From positions 1-56,950 of the forward strand of contig CAJYLH010000042.1 in assembly GCA_913775525.1 (NCBI GenBank): a stretch of 56,950 nucleotides of DNA. Direction: 5' to 3'. The stretch is from an uncultured Chryseobacterium sp. GTDB lineage: Bacteria > Bacteroidota > Bacteroidia > Flavobacteriales > Weeksellaceae. Position numbers and translations under genes: made by a program. Shown in pieces: positions 17,174 through 26,869 of this stretch. Every line of letters begins with the position of its first letter. Position 1 is the stretch's first letter. Below the pieces are notes generated by a model, which did not search any database, was not told the origin of the DNA, and was given only the letters and a program-made list of their open reading frames with translations.

Positions 17174-17199
17174 AAAACCCGGAACAGTGACGTCCCGGG
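17174..17199 (-). terminator. terminator of the small membrane gene
   Basis: On the minus strand the arms CCCGGGA and TTCCGGG enclose a 10-base loop and are followed by TTTTGTTTTT, 21 bases past the stop of the small membrane protein gene. Confidence 0.8.
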
Positions 17200-17220
17200 C
17201 TTATGATGTTATCTTAATGA

Positions 17221-17424
17221 TTATTTTTTATCATTCCTTACAGGCTTTGCTCCGTATTTGTTGATCAAACCATAGGTAACGGCCAGTAATATAACGCTTA
17301 GGGTAAGCTGTGATTTTTCAGGGCTTACTATTTCCTGATACAGGTTGTATCCGAAAAAAGTGGATACAATAGCAATGATCAGTTGATTAAGAAATGAATA
17401 GTTGTTTTCCAGGATCGTTTTCAT
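17221..17424 (-). CDS. small membrane protein, unknown
   Basis: A 67-residue protein with two probable membrane helices (about 14-28 and 40-55) separated by a polar loop with SPEKSQ, and a basic tail ending VRNDKK. I do not recognise a family. It has its own terminator immediately downstream, which supports it being expressed as a single gene. It lies downstream of mnmA but 76 bases away. Confidence 0.65.
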   Translation of the reverse strand: MKTILENNYSFLNQLIIAIVSTFFGYNLYQEIVSPEKSQLTLSVILLAVTYGLINKYGAKPVRNDKK

Positions 17425-17500
17425 AATGATATTTTTTATTGTTATATACAGAGTAAGTATGACAATTCAAAATATGTTACAAAAAAACGAAATCATACGC

Positions 17501-18688
17501 TTATGAAATCACTCCGCTTCCCAGCAGCTTATCATCGTGGTACCACGCAGCAAACTGTCCTTCTGCAATGGCAGACTGAGGTTCTTCAAATTCAATATAC
17601 AGCCCTTCTTCAAACTGGTACAGCACCGCTTTCTGTAAAGGTTGCCTGTAGCGGATTCTGGCCATCACTTCTCTGGACCCGCCATTTTCAAGCGCAAGAT
17701 CTTCCCGTACCCAATGTATTTCCGAAGGATCAACCTTCAGCGCCTTCCTGTATAATCCCGGGAAGCTATGCCCTTCTCCTACAAACAGGATATTATTTTC
17801 CATGTCTCTGGAGATGATAAAACAGCTTTCTTTGTGCCCGCCGATACCAAGGCCCTTGCTTTGTCCGATCGTAAAGAATTGAGCACCCTGATGCTTTCCG
17901 ATGACTTTCCCATCAGACTTCTGGTAGTGGATTTTGGTACTCAGGAAAACCAGTTCTTCCTGTTTTGAAGAAAACGAAGGAGTCTCCTGTGCAAAAAGCG
18001 GCGAATCCCTGAAAATTTCTACAATCTCACCTTCTTTCGGAACCAATTGCTGCTGCAGGAACTGGGGAAGGCTTACTTTTCCGATAAAGCATAATCCCTG
18101 GGAATCTTTTTTATCAGCCGTTACCAAACCGATTTCTTTTGCAATTTCTCTTACCTGGGGTTTCGTCAGTTCACCGATGGGAAACAATGCTTTAGACAGT
18201 TGATCCTGGCTTAGCTGACATAAGAAATACGACTGGTCCTTGTTATTGTCCTTTCCGGCGAGCAGATGGAATATTTCCTTTCCATTTTCATCAGATGTAG
18301 AAGTAACCCGTGCGTAATGCCCGGTGGCTACTTTATCCGCTCCCAGTGACATTGCCGTTTTCATGAATACGTCAAATTTCACCTCCCGGTTGCAGAGGAC
18401 ATCCGGATTCGGAGTCCTTCCTTTTTCATATTCAGCGAACATATAATCTACAATGCGCTCTTTATACAGGTCGCTCATATCAATGACCTGGAACGGGATC
18501 CCCAGTTTCTGGGCCACCATCAGTGCATCATTGCTGTCCTCAATCCAGGGACATTCATCCTCCAGCGTTACTGAAGCATCATTCCAGTTTCTCATAAACA
18601 GAGCCACCACCTCGTGGCCCTGCTGCTGGAGCAGGTAGGCGGTCACACTGGAATCCACCCCTCCTGATAATCCTACGACTACTTTCAT
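17501..18688 (-). CDS. mnmA: tRNA-specific 2-thiouridylase MnmA
   Basis: A 395-residue enzyme that places sulfur on uridine 34 of Lys, Glu and Gln tRNAs. The PP-loop GLSGGVDSS is at residues 6-14, the catalytic cysteine C99 lies in [10 protein letters not shown] and the second, C200, in DSQGLCFIG. The C-terminal beta region ends with [11 protein letters not shown], as in the family. The start at 18688 puts the PP-loop near the N-terminus; the frame can be extended 20 codons upstream, but that would cross the promoter element at 18738-18745. Length matches bacterial MnmA with a small C-terminal variation. Confidence 0.95.
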   Translation of the reverse strand: MKVVVGLSGGVDSSVTAYLLQQQGHEVVALFMRNWNDASVTLEDECPWIEDSNDALMVAQKLGIPFQVIDMSDLYKERIVDYMFAEYEKGRTPNPDVLCNREVKFDVFMKTAMSLGADKVATGHYARVTSTSDENGKEIFHLLAGKDNNKDQSYFLCQLSQDQLSKALFPIGELTKPQVREIAKEIGLVTADKKDSQGLCFIGKVSLPQFLQQQLVPKEGEIVEIFRDSPLFAQETPSFSSKQEELVFLSTKIHYQKSDGKVIGKHQGAQFFTIGQSKGLGIGGHKESCFIISRDMENNILFVGEGHSFPGLYRKALKVDPSEIHWVREDLALENGGSREVMARIRYRQPLQKAVLYQFEEGLYIEFEEPQSAIAEGQFAAWYHDDKLLGSGVIS

Positions 18689-18737
18689 CTTATTCAATTT
18701 TACGGAACTCTTAACGGGAGTCCTTAGTTTGATGCCG

Positions 18738-18745
18738 CAAAAATA
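18738..18745 (-). promoter_or_regulatory. promoter -7 element for mnmA
   Basis: Minus strand TATTTTTG, about 50 bases before the mnmA ATG, with a TTG 16 bases further upstream (18762-18764), slightly closer than usual. Confidence 0.45.
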
Positions 18746-18863
18746 CAATTAAATAGACTCGCAAAAAAGCGGTGATGGTAAACATCGATAAAAACGATAA
18801 ATCTTAACAGAATATGATGATTGAAGTACAGGTTAAAATTATTTGATAACCTCATGGAACAGC

Positions 18864-18889
18864 AAAGCACCGGAAATTTCCGGTGCTTT
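18864..18889. terminator. terminator of clpC
   Basis: The palindrome AAAGCACCGG / CCGGTGCTTT with a 6-base AT centre, 30 bases beyond the clpC stop, is a strong intrinsic terminator. T and A runs outside the stem are short. Confidence 0.8.
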
Positions 18890-18918
18890 CTTATTTAGAG
18901 TTAAAATTAATCTTTTAA

Positions 18919-21450
18919 TTAAGATGATTTTTCCGCTGTAGATTTCTTAGACTTGGACGATTTTCCGGCTAATCCGTCTTTAGCTTCATTAAGGTCAAGA
19001 ATAACTGTTTCGCCCTCATTCAGCTGTTTGTTTACCAGCATTTCAGCCAACAGGTCTTCAATGTATTTCTGAATGGCACGCTTCAGCGGTCTTGCTCCAA
19101 AATCCTTATCCCAGCCTTTTTCCGAGATAAAGTCTTTGGCTTCTTCAGTCAGTTCTACTTTATAACCTAGTTTTTCCAGTCTGCTGTACAGTTTATTGAG
19201 TTCAAGATCGATAATCTTCTTGATATCATCCTTTTCAAGAGAATTGAAGATCACGATATCATCAATCCTGTTCAGGAATTCCGGAGAGAATGCTTTTTTA
19301 AGGGCATTTTCAATCGTACTTCTCGCTCTGGAATCAGATGTTGTTTTCTTGGCACTGGTTCCGAATCCTACACCATCCCCGAAATCTTTAAGATCCCTCG
19401 TTCCGATGTTAGACGTCAGGATAATAATCGTATTTCTGAAGTCGATCTTCCTACCGAGGCTGTCTGTAACGTGGCCCTCATCAAGGATCTGCAACAGGAT
19501 GTTAAATACATCCGGGTGGGCTTTCTCGATCTCATCCAGAAGCACTACAGCATAAGGTTTTCTTCTTACGGCTTCTGTAAGCTGTCCTCCTTCTTCATAT
19601 CCTACATATCCCGGAGGCGCACCTACCAATCTGGATACAGCGAATTTTTCCATGTATTCACTCATATCGATCCTGATCAGTGATTCATCGGATTCAAATA
19701 ATTCCCTGGCCATTACTTTAGCAAGTTCAGTCTTACCGACACCGGTAGTTCCCAGGAATATAAAGGTACCGATCGGACGGTTCGGATCTTTAAGCCCGGC
19801 CCGGTTCCTCTGGATTGCCTTAACGACTTTCTTCACCGCATCTTCCTGGCCGATTACTTTTCCATTCAGGTTTCCGTCCATTCCGGCTAGCTTATCCAAT
19901 TCGTTTTTACCTACTTTGGTTACCGGAACACCACTCATCATAGAAACCACTTCCGCTACATTTTCTTCGCTTACGGTTTCTTTTTTCTCCTTCACATCTT
20001 TGTCCCACTTATCCTGGGCAGAGTTCAGTTCCATCTGTAAGCGCTCTTCTTCGTCCTTCAGCTTTCTGGCTTCCAGATAATCCTGAGCTTTTACAGCTTT
20101 CTGTTTCAGTTCCTTAATTTCTTCGATTTTCTTCTCAAAATCAATGATCTCCGTAGGAACTTTCATATTCTTGATGTATACCCGTGAACCCGCCTCGTCC
20201 ATGGCATCGATAGCCTTGTCCGGTAAAAAGCGGTCCGTAATATATCTTGAAGTCAGGTTGACGCACGCGGCAATAGCTTCCGGAGTATAGATTACATTAT
20301 GATGCTCTTCATACTTATCTTTGATCTGGTTCAGAATCTGAATCGTTTCATCAATGGAAGTCGGTTCAACCATTACTTTCTGGAACCTTCTTTCCAATGC
20401 ACCGTCTTTCTCGATATACTGTCGGTATTCATCCAGTGTGGTAGCCCCGATGCATTGGATTTCTCCCCGTGCTAATGCCGGTTTGAACATATTGGAGGCA
20501 TCCAGGCTTCCGGTAGAGCTACCAGCTCCCACAATGGTGTGAAGCTCATCGATGAAAAGGATCACATCACGGTTCTTTTCAAGTTCCGTCATGATCGCTT
20601 TCATCCTTTCCTCAAACTGGCCCCTGTATTTTGTTCCTGCTACCAGGCTGGCAAGGTCAAGGGTAATTACCCTTTTCCCGTACAGTACTCTGGATACTTT
20701 TTTCTGCTGAATCCTTAAAGCAAGTCCTTCTGCAATGGCAGATTTACCTACTCCGGGCTCACCAATAAGCAGCGGGTTGTTTTTCTTTCTTCTCGAAAGG
20801 ATCTGTGAAACCCTTTCGATTTCCTTCTCACGACCGATAACCGGATCCAGCTTTCCGTCTCTGGCTAAGGAAGTTAAATCCCTCCCGAAATTATCCAGCG
20901 TAGGAGTTTTGCTTTTTCCTGCACCCAGGTTTCCGGCAGGTTTTCTCATCTGCTCAAAATCTTCCCTTTCATCGTCATCGTCATAAGCACTCATTTTCGG
21001 TGCCTGCCCGGAATTCTTGAGCATCGTCTGATACTCTCTTGAAACGCCTTCATAGTCAACATCGTAAGCTCCCAGGATGCTGGAGGTTGGGTCCTCATAT
21101 TTATACAGAATACCGAGAAGCAAATGAACGGTATTGATTTCATTGCTTTTATATTGCCGGCATTCAAGTTCTGCACGTTTAACGGCATGATCTGCCATTT
21201 TAGTGAAGGAAATATTGCTCACCTCCTCCGAAACAGGGTTAAGACTTGCTGTATTTAGAGTTTCAATTTTTCTTCTGATCTGTGTTAAGTCCGCATTAAG
21301 GCCCTGAAGGATTTCTTTTGCAGAGTTTTCTGTTTTTATAATCCCCAAAAGCAGATGTTCTGTATTAAGAAATTCACTTTTCAGCCTCTTCGCTTCGCTC
21401 TTGCTTTGTTTGAACACCTGGCTCAAACCTTGTGAAAACTTATAATCCAT
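18919..21450 (-). CDS. clpC: ATP-dependent Clp protease ATPase subunit ClpC
   Basis: An 843-residue AAA+ unfoldase. It has the Clp N-domain repeats (about 1-145), a first ATPase domain with Walker A GEPGVGKS around K236, a short middle region with a UVR-like helix ([13 protein letters not shown]) and a second ATPase domain with GTTGVGKT around K573 and [11 protein letters not shown]. The C-terminal D2-small domain ends with a Lys/Ser-rich tail. The short middle region separates it from ClpB. It feeds substrates to ClpP in the cytoplasm. The start at 21450 is chosen because the longer frame begins at TTG. Confidence 0.93.
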   Translation of the reverse strand: MDYKFSQGLSQVFKQSKSEAKRLKSEFLNTEHLLLGIIKTENSAKEILQGLNADLTQIRRKIETLNTASLNPVSEEVSNISFTKMADHAVKRAELECRQYKSNEINTVHLLLGILYKYEDPTSSILGAYDVDYEGVSREYQTMLKNSGQAPKMSAYDDDDEREDFEQMRKPAGNLGAGKSKTPTLDNFGRDLTSLARDGKLDPVIGREKEIERVSQILSRRKKNNPLLIGEPGVGKSAIAEGLALRIQQKKVSRVLYGKRVITLDLASLVAGTKYRGQFEERMKAIMTELEKNRDVILFIDELHTIVGAGSSTGSLDASNMFKPALARGEIQCIGATTLDEYRQYIEKDGALERRFQKVMVEPTSIDETIQILNQIKDKYEEHHNVIYTPEAIAACVNLTSRYITDRFLPDKAIDAMDEAGSRVYIKNMKVPTEIIDFEKKIEEIKELKQKAVKAQDYLEARKLKDEEERLQMELNSAQDKWDKDVKEKKETVSEENVAEVVSMMSGVPVTKVGKNELDKLAGMDGNLNGKVIGQEDAVKKVVKAIQRNRAGLKDPNRPIGTFIFLGTTGVGKTELAKVMARELFESDESLIRIDMSEYMEKFAVSRLVGAPPGYVGYEEGGQLTEAVRRKPYAVVLLDEIEKAHPDVFNILLQILDEGHVTDSLGRKIDFRNTIIILTSNIGTRDLKDFGDGVGFGTSAKKTTSDSRARSTIENALKKAFSPEFLNRIDDIVIFNSLEKDDIKKIIDLELNKLYSRLEKLGYKVELTEEAKDFISEKGWDKDFGARPLKRAIQKYIEDLLAEMLVNKQLNEGETVILDLNEAKDGLAGKSSKSKKSTAEKSS

Positions 21451-21601
21451 AGTATATCTCAATTAGGATAAAGGTAGAGGTACCGTTTATCCGTTATCTA
21501 AATTACAAATATTCTACCAAAAACCAATTAATGACTTTATGGCAGAAAAAATTTTATTATCTTGCTGAAAATGATTAAGTTTGTGGCCCTAAATTTTGAT
21601 T

Positions 21602-21832
21602 ATGAATCCTGAAACGGCAACCTATATCGGATATTCAGCTTCGCTGTTCATCGTACTGAGTTTTATCCTGAAAGATGTTAGGAAAATCAGGGTCGTTAAT
21701 CTCATAGGATGCATCTGTTTTGTGATCTACGGGCTATTCAGCGGAATGCTCTGGCCTGTAATCATCCCCAACGGACTGATCTGCTTCATTCAGCTGTACC
21801 ATCTCATGGCAGGAAAGAAAGCCGATGCGTAG
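21602..21832 (+). CDS. small membrane protein, YgjV/SemiSWEET-like
   Basis: A 76-residue protein with three hydrophobic helices (IGYSASLFIVLSFIL, VVNLIGCICFVIYGLF, IIPNGLICFIQLYHL) and a short polar loop with KDVRKIR. The pattern looks like YgjV-type or SemiSWEET-like half transporters, but at this length the assignment is weak. The frame starts at ATG 21602; a TTG is two codons earlier. Its last eight bases overlap the start of the glycosyltransferase gene (ATGCGTAG), so the two are co-translated. Confidence 0.75.
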   Translation: MNPETATYIGYSASLFIVLSFILKDVRKIRVVNLIGCICFVIYGLFSGMLWPVIIPNGLICFIQLYHLMAGKKADA

Positions 21833-22916
21833 GAAACTGATCATTTCAGCATTCAGCAACCTGTATACGGACCAACGTATAGAAAAGGTCTGCAGGACGC
21901 TCTATGAAAACGGCTATGATATTGACCTGATCGGCAATACGTGGAACGGTGCCGAGGAAATGTCCCGCCCATATCCTTTCTCAAGGATACAACTGGCTTC
22001 AAGAAGCCTTAAAACGGCCTATTTTGAATTCAACTGGAAGTTGTACCGCAGCCTGAAAAAAAAAGCCGACAAGGATACCATCCTTTACGCCAATGATCTG
22101 GATGCCCTGGTCCCCAATTATATCCTTGCCAGAAAACTGGATATACCCCTGGTTTTTGACAGTCATGAAATATTTTCCGAAATGCCTGCCATACAGGGCA
22201 AAATGTCACAGAAATTATGGCGGTTCACAGAAAAATCCATTCTTCCTGAGATTACATTCATGATCACCGCCAGCGGAAGCTACGCCCAGTGGTTCCAGAA
22301 GAAATATGGTGTGCATCCTGTAGTCATCCAGAATGCTCCCAGGAAAGCAGATTTTAATTCTGAAATTCCTGATAATAATCCCAAAATTGTACTGTATCAG
22401 GGTGCGATCAATCCGTTCCGTGGTATTGACAAGGCCATACTCGCCATGCATCACCTCGAAAATGTTATCTTTAAAATTGCAGGGGATGGGCCCAGGAAAG
22501 AGGAATACGAACAACTGGTCATCCGGGAAGGCCTTCAGGATAAAGTAGAATTTTTAGGTAAGCTGAAACCTGAAGACCTCCGTTTGGTAACCCTCACCGC
22601 AGACTGTGGAATGAGCATCGAAGAGAACGGGGGCGAAAGCTATTTTTATTCCCTGCCGAATAAGGTCCTCGATTGTATTCAGGCGCGCGTGCCTCTGATC
22701 CTGTCAGATATGCCTGAAATGAAGAAGATTAAAAAGCAGTTTGATGTAGGTGAAATTATTGAAGACCACCGTCCGGAAAATATAGCCAAAGCCATCCGAC
22801 ACATACTGGATAAAGGTCGCCAAAACTTTCAGGATGAACTGGAAAAAGCAGCCGGAGCATTGTGCTGGGAAAATGAAGAACCGAAACTGCTGCAGGTTTT
22901 TGAAAAAATACGGTAA
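21825..22916 (+). CDS. glycosyltransferase, GT4-type
   Basis: A 363-residue GT-B glycosyltransferase. The N-terminal domain opens with the SAFSNLYTDQRIEKV segment and the C-terminal donor domain has VLYQGAINPFRGID, IAGDGPRKEEYEQL, EFLGKLKPEDL and a GMSIEENGGESYFYSLPNK nucleotide-sugar-binding stretch. It probably adds a sugar to a cell-envelope glycan in the cytoplasm; acceptor and sugar are unknown. It is coupled to the small membrane protein before it, and GT9 and GT2 genes follow within 2 kb. Confidence 0.88.
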   Translation: MRRKLIISAFSNLYTDQRIEKVCRTLYENGYDIDLIGNTWNGAEEMSRPYPFSRIQLASRSLKTAYFEFNWKLYRSLKKKADKDTILYANDLDALVPNYILARKLDIPLVFDSHEIFSEMPAIQGKMSQKLWRFTEKSILPEITFMITASGSYAQWFQKKYGVHPVVIQNAPRKADFNSEIPDNNPKIVLYQGAINPFRGIDKAILAMHHLENVIFKIAGDGPRKEEYEQLVIREGLQDKVEFLGKLKPEDLRLVTLTADCGMSIEENGGESYFYSLPNKVLDCIQARVPLILSDMPEMKKIKKQFDVGEIIEDHRPENIAKAIRHILDKGRQNFQDELEKAAGALCWENEEPKLLQVFEKIR

Positions 22917-23014
22917 CCGGGTTAATGACTCAAATCCCTTTAAAGGGATGATTCAGGGAGGGTTAACTCTGTATTTATGTTAAATGGTTTCCGGAATATC
23001 TTCCTAAAATTGGT

Positions 23015-23022
23015 TATCTTTG
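23015..23022 (+). promoter_or_regulatory. promoter -7 element for sufE
   Basis: TATCTTTG, a good TAnnTTTG match, lies 17 bases before the sufE ATG at 23039. The leader would be very short. Confidence 0.5.
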
Positions 23023-23038
23023 CATTAGAAATAAATTT

Positions 23039-23461
23039 ATGAAAAGCATCAAAGAAAAACAGCAGGAAATAATTGATGAATTTGCCTTTCTTGAAGACTG
23101 GGAACAGAAATATGAATATATCATTGATCTTGGGAAAGAGCTGAAAGGCTTACCTGAGGATAAAAAGTCTGATGAAAACTTGATCAAAGGCTGCCAGAGC
23201 AAAGTATGGATCGATGCTGAATTCAGGGACGGAAAGCTGTATTTTGATGCAGATTCAGACGGGATCCTTCCAAAAGGTATCGTTTCACTGCTTACCAGCA
23301 TTTACAGCGGCCATTCCACTCAGGAAATCCTGGATTCTGATTTTGATTTCATTTCTGAGATCGGATTACAGGAATTTCTTTCTCCGTCCAGAGCCAACGG
23401 ACTGATGGCCATGACCAAACAGATTAAATTTTACGCTGTTGCGTATCAGCTGAAGGCATAA
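23039..23461 (+). CDS. sufE: SufE, sulfur acceptor for Fe-S cluster assembly
   Basis: A 140-residue SufE that takes persulfide sulfur from the cysteine desulfurase SufS and hands it to the SufBCD scaffold. The active-site cysteine is C52 in IKGCQSKVW, the family's hallmark, and the core segments FLEDWEQKYEYIIDLG and LTSIYSGHSTQEIL fit. Length is normal. It has its own promoter element at 23015-23022 and is followed six bases later by the GT9 gene, so it may be co-transcribed with it. No other suf gene is in the window. Confidence 0.95.
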   Translation: MKSIKEKQQEIIDEFAFLEDWEQKYEYIIDLGKELKGLPEDKKSDENLIKGCQSKVWIDAEFRDGKLYFDADSDGILPKGIVSLLTSIYSGHSTQEILDSDFDFISEIGLQEFLSPSRANGLMAMTKQIKFYAVAYQLKA

Positions 23462-23467
23462 TCAACC

Positions 23468-24442
23468 GTGACAAGAATTTTAGCATACCGTTTTTCAGCA
23501 TTTGGCGACGTCGCTATGACCGCCCCGGTTTTCCGTGATTTCCTGGAACAGAATCCGGATGTGGAAATTGTTATGGTGTCCAGGAAAAATTTCGAAAGCC
23601 TGTTCTCCGGGATTCCCAATATTATTTTTAAAGGGATTGACCTGGATGATTACAAAGGGTTTTTCGGGCTGAGAAGGCTGGCGCACGAACTGATCAAAGA
23701 GTTTCAGCCGGATATTATAGCCAACCTCCATGATGTTATCCGGACGAAGGTCCTGGATAAGATTTACGGCAGGAGAGGGCTGAAAGTATTTAAAATCGAT
23801 AAAGGGAAAGAAGAAAAAGAACATTTAACGGATATCTGGAACCTGGATAAAGCGCAGCTGAAAAAGACAGTGGAACGGTATGCCGATGTATTTCGGAGAA
23901 TGGGGTTCACTGTAGAGCTTTCACACGCATTACGTCCACAGGCAGGTCCTAAATCAGGGATCGGTTTCGCTCCTTTTGCCCAGCATAAAGGCAAAATGCT
24001 GCCGCTTGAAAAGTCGTATGAACTGGCCCGGATCCTGGCTCAGAAGAAAAAAATTTATTTTTTCGGAGGTGGTCCCAAAGAAACCGAAACCCTCAGCCAG
24101 TGGGAAAAAGAAATTCCCAATACCGTAAGCCTGGCCGGAAAGCTGAGCCTTTCCGAAGAACTTCAGACCATTGCAGGACTGGAACTTATGATTTCCATGG
24201 ATTCTGCCAATATGCATCTCGCCAGTCTCGCAGGGACCCGGTGTATCTCCGTTTGGGGACAGACGCATCCTTATGCCGGATTTTTAGGGTTCGGACAGAG
24301 TGAAGATGATGTGGTTGAGGTTAAAGATCTTACCTGCAGGCCATGCTCTGTTTTTGGCGATAAAGAATGCTTCAGGGGAGACTGGGCATGCCTGGGAGAG
24401 CTCAATATTCAGAAAATTATCAATAAAATTTCTGCGGAATGA
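23468..24442 (+). CDS. heptosyltransferase-like glycosyltransferase, GT9
   Basis: A 324-residue GT-B protein of the ADP-heptose:LPS heptosyltransferase family. It opens with ILAYRFSAFGDVAMTAPV, has a central GIGFAPFAQHKGKMLPLEKS, FFGGGPKETETLSQWEK and LISMDSANMHLASLAG, the donor-binding motif. It likely builds the LPS inner core in the cytoplasm. A cysteine-rich stretch near the end (CRPCSVFGDKECF) occurs in many members of this family. The start is GTG at 23468. It overlaps the next gene by four bases (ATGA). Confidence 0.9.
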   Translation: MTRILAYRFSAFGDVAMTAPVFRDFLEQNPDVEIVMVSRKNFESLFSGIPNIIFKGIDLDDYKGFFGLRRLAHELIKEFQPDIIANLHDVIRTKVLDKIYGRRGLKVFKIDKGKEEKEHLTDIWNLDKAQLKKTVERYADVFRRMGFTVELSHALRPQAGPKSGIGFAPFAQHKGKMLPLEKSYELARILAQKKKIYFFGGGPKETETLSQWEKEIPNTVSLAGKLSLSEELQTIAGLELMISMDSANMHLASLAGTRCISVWGQTHPYAGFLGFGQSEDDVVEVKDLTCRPCSVFGDKECFRGDWACLGELNIQKIINKISAE

Positions 24443-25326
24443 AAATTTCCGTCTGTATTCCGGTATATAATTTCGATGTCCGGGGGCTGGTTACAGCGCT
24501 GAACAGGGAAATTCATACCTATGCGCTGGATGCAGAGATCATCCTGATTGATGATGCGTCAGCAGGATGTGCTTTCAGGAAAATCAATACAGAAATTGAA
24601 CATCAGGTGCATCAACTGATTTTCCTGAAAGAGAATATCGGTCGTTCCAGGATCAGGAATCTTTTCATAAAGTATGCCGATGGAGATTACTTTTTATTCC
24701 TTGACTGCGATGCCGTGATAGACCATCCTGATTTCCTGCGCAAGTACATCGCTGAGATAGAGCATAACCCAGCATTGGATCTTCTTTATGGAAATTTCAG
24801 GATCGCTGAACAGTATTCCAAAAGCCTTAGAAACCGCTATTCTGTGGCCAGGGAAATTTTCTCCGGAGAGCGGTCTTCTGATATTTCAGTTTTTAAAACC
24901 GTCAATTTTGCCATTAAAAAAGATGTTCTGATAGAGTTTCCGTTCAATGAGGAGCTCACTCAGTACGGATATGAAGATTACGTCTTTGCTAAACTTCTGG
25001 AAAGAAACGGAATCCGCTTTCTGGCTTTCAACAATCCTGTTATTCATGTGGATAATACGGATAATGCTGTTTTCCTGAGGAAAACACAGGTGGGTATGGA
25101 TACGCTGTATGGGTTGATCATCAGTTCTCATAACAATCCTTTGATCAAGGATATCCGCGTCTATAAGGCCGCAATAATGCTGAAAAAGTTTAAACTTGAT
25201 GGTGTATTTCTTTTTGTGTATAAGCTGGCTGAGAAAAAGATATACTCTAACCTGGTTTCAGAGCAACCCGAAATCAGGCTTTTGGATGTTTATAAGCTCG
25301 CCTGGCTCCTGAGAAAAATGCAATAA
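24439..25326 (+). CDS. glycosyltransferase family 2
   Basis: A 295-residue GT-A glycosyltransferase. The N-terminal SVCIPVYNFDVRGL and EIILIDDASAGC form the nucleotide site, NIGRSRIRNLF and the DxD-like FLDCDAVID form the metal site, and YGYEDYVFAKLLERNG gives the catalytic ED. Acceptor and sugar are unknown. It is translationally coupled to the GT9 gene, so both should act on the same envelope glycan. A bidirectional terminator follows, ending this run of genes. Confidence 0.92.
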   Translation: MKISVCIPVYNFDVRGLVTALNREIHTYALDAEIILIDDASAGCAFRKINTEIEHQVHQLIFLKENIGRSRIRNLFIKYADGDYFLFLDCDAVIDHPDFLRKYIAEIEHNPALDLLYGNFRIAEQYSKSLRNRYSVAREIFSGERSSDISVFKTVNFAIKKDVLIEFPFNEELTQYGYEDYVFAKLLERNGIRFLAFNNPVIHVDNTDNAVFLRKTQVGMDTLYGLIISSHNNPLIKDIRVYKAAIMLKKFKLDGVFLFVYKLAEKKIYSNLVSEQPEIRLLDVYKLAWLLRKMQ

Positions 25327-25357
25327 AAAAATCTCCCAGAAATCTGAGAGATTTTTT
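25326..25357. terminator. bidirectional terminator between GT2 and the tRNA genes
   Basis: Arms AAAAAATCTC and GAGATTTTTT with a 12-base loop, right after the GT2 stop and just beyond the 3' end of the first tRNA-Val on the minus strand. It can stop both. Confidence 0.8.
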
Positions 25358-25358
25358 G

Positions 25359-25433
25359 TGGGCCCTGAGGGATTCGAACCCCCGACCCTCTGGGTGTAAA
25401 CCAGATGCTCTGAACCAACTGAGCTAAGAGCCC
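25359..25433 (-). tRNA. tRNA-Val (anticodon UAC)
   Basis: Read on the minus strand, GGGCTCT opens a 7-bp acceptor stem that pairs with AGGGCCC at the 3' end. The anticodon stem TCTGG/CCAGA encloses loop TTTACAC, giving anticodon UAC, hence valine. The T-arm carries GTTCGAATC and the D-arm TAGCTCAGTTGG. The discriminator is A. The CCA end is not encoded. All four stems pair with at most G-U wobbles. It is the second of two tandem copies from the shared promoter. Confidence 0.95.
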
Positions 25434-25465
25434 GACTTTTTTTGAAAGGTTTCGTTTCCTTTTTG

Positions 25466-25540
25466 TGGGTCCTGAGGGATTCGAACCCCCGACCCTCTGG
25501 GTGTAAACCAGATGCTCTGAACCAACTGAGCTAAGAACCC
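25466..25540 (-). tRNA. tRNA-Val (anticodon UAC), second copy
   Basis: Almost identical to its neighbour: same anticodon arm (loop TTTACAC), D-arm and T-arm. It differs only in the acceptor pairs, GGGTTCT pairing with AGGACCC in place of GGGCTCT with AGGGCCC, a compensatory change that supports both being functional. It is the promoter-proximal copy, with 32 bases between the two genes. Confidence 0.95.
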
Positions 25541-25570
25541 TCTATACTTGTTTTCTCGTTTAGAGTGGTG

Positions 25571-25600
25571 CAAATATACGACTTATTCGGAAATCTCCAA
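25571..25600 (-). promoter_or_regulatory. promoter of the tandem tRNA-Val genes
   Basis: On the minus strand TTG (25598-25600), a 19-base gap, then TATATTTG (25571-25578): an exact fit to the Bacteroidota promoter, 30 bases upstream of the first tRNA. It overlaps the 3' end of folC. Confidence 0.8.
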
Positions 25601-26827
25601 ATTTTTTTCCAAAAATTCTCCCACTACAAAATTACTTCCCCCGATAAAAATCATCTCATTTTTCATACATCCCTGTTTAGCAGAAAGATATGCTTCCTGC
25701 ACAGAATTAAAAATGGTATAATTTATTTTCGCCTTTTTCAGCAGATTTTCATATTCTTCCGGATGCCTGCCCCGGTGAATGGCCGGTTTTGCAAAATAGA
25801 ATACGGCATTTTCCGGAAGAAGCCGCATAACGTCATCAATCTTTTTGTCATTTACAAACCCAAGAATGACATGCTTACGGCGGTTGATCGAATTCAGCTG
25901 GGCAAAAACCTGCTCCAGGCCGGCCTGGTTGTGGGCCGTATCACAGATGGTCAGCGGATCTTTGGAAAACTCAAACCATCGCCCGATAAACCCGGTATTG
26001 AGGTGCACATGCATCAGGCCGCGTTCTATATGTTCCTCTGAAATGTTCACCTCCTGTTTCTGCAGTTCGCGGATAATTCCCAAAACGACCCGGATGTTTT
26101 TTTTCTGATAGTTTCCTTTAAGGTCGGATTGCAGATCGGTTTCTGTTCCGGTAACATCTGAAAAAGGGGCATTTTCCTCCTGTGCTTTTTTCTTCAGGAT
26201 TTTTTTAACAGGCTCCTCCTCATCTCCGGAGATCACAGGAATTCCCGGTTTAATAATGCCTGCCTTTTCAGCAGCGATTTTCTCAATGGTGTCTCCAAGG
26301 ATATCCTGATGGTCAAGCTGCACGTTCGTAATGGCTGAAACCATTGGTGTGATGATATTGGTGGAATCCAGCCTGCCGCCAAGGCCTACCTCAATAACGG
26401 CGAAATCCACCTGCTGCTGATAGAAGTATTCAAAAGCCATAATGGTGGTGAACTCAAAAAAAGAGGGCTGGATGTCTTCCGGAAGCTGTTTCAGCTTCAT
26501 GATAAAATCATACACGAAACCCGTATCGCAGTTCTTACCGTTTACCTTGATCCGCTCCGTAAAATCGATGAGGTGAGGGGAGTTGTACAGCCCTACGGTA
26601 TAGCCTGCCTCCTGAAGTACGGAAGCCAGCATATTGCTCGTAGATCCTTTCCCGTTGGTTCCCCCGATATGGATGCAGCGTATTTTTTCCTGGGGATTTC
26701 CAAAAAACCTACACAGGCGGATGATATTGTCCAGTCCGGGCTTATAAGCCTTCTGTCCGTCAACCTGGTAATTAGGCGCCTGTACAAATAGCCATTCAAC
26801 GGCTTCGCGGTATTGTTCTGCTGTCAT
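25583..26827 (-). CDS. folC: bifunctional folylpolyglutamate / dihydrofolate synthase FolC
   Basis: A 414-residue Mur-ligase-type enzyme that adds glutamate to folates (and may join dihydropteroate to glutamate). The P-loop GGTNGKGS is at residues 55-62. The family motif VGLGGRLDSTN, the metal-binding QLDHQDILGDT segment and CDTAHNQAGLEQV in the C-terminal domain are present. Length is normal. Near the 3' end the gene overlaps a tRNA promoter. It is divergent from the tolC operon with about 100 bases between them. Confidence 0.95.
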   Translation of the reverse strand: MTAEQYREAVEWLFVQAPNYQVDGQKAYKPGLDNIIRLCRFFGNPQEKIRCIHIGGTNGKGSTSNMLASVLQEAGYTVGLYNSPHLIDFTERIKVNGKNCDTGFVYDFIMKLKQLPEDIQPSFFEFTTIMAFEYFYQQQVDFAVIEVGLGGRLDSTNIITPMVSAITNVQLDHQDILGDTIEKIAAEKAGIIKPGIPVISGDEEEPVKKILKKKAQEENAPFSDVTGTETDLQSDLKGNYQKKNIRVVLGIIRELQKQEVNISEEHIERGLMHVHLNTGFIGRWFEFSKDPLTICDTAHNQAGLEQVFAQLNSINRRKHVILGFVNDKKIDDVMRLLPENAVFYFAKPAIHRGRHPEEYENLLKKAKINYTIFNSVQEAYLSAKQGCMKNEMIFIGGSNFVVGEFLEKNLEISE

Positions 26828-26869
26828 GATGCAAAATTCTCAAAAGTTTTTTTAAAAAGGAATATTTAA

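Larger units (their letters stand above)
16718..17220. other. gene-poor stretch with short repeats and a possible gene remnant
   Basis: About 500 bases between the LytTR gene and a small minus-strand gene. It begins with a degenerate repeat (16726-16790). A plus-strand frame from about 16789 to 16939 reads like protein (LLDNTDGQDTDFVPN, KAGYVGFGICRMDLG) but has no start codon, so it may be a decayed fragment. Near 17042 a frame of about 20 hydrophobic residues (MQFMELILWVFQLFM) is too short to call. A minus-strand terminator ends the stretch. Confidence 0.4.

Noticed and set aside
18749-18918. A further gene between mnmA and clpC
   Set aside because: The stretch holds the mnmA promoter and the clpC terminator, with no frame of natural composition.
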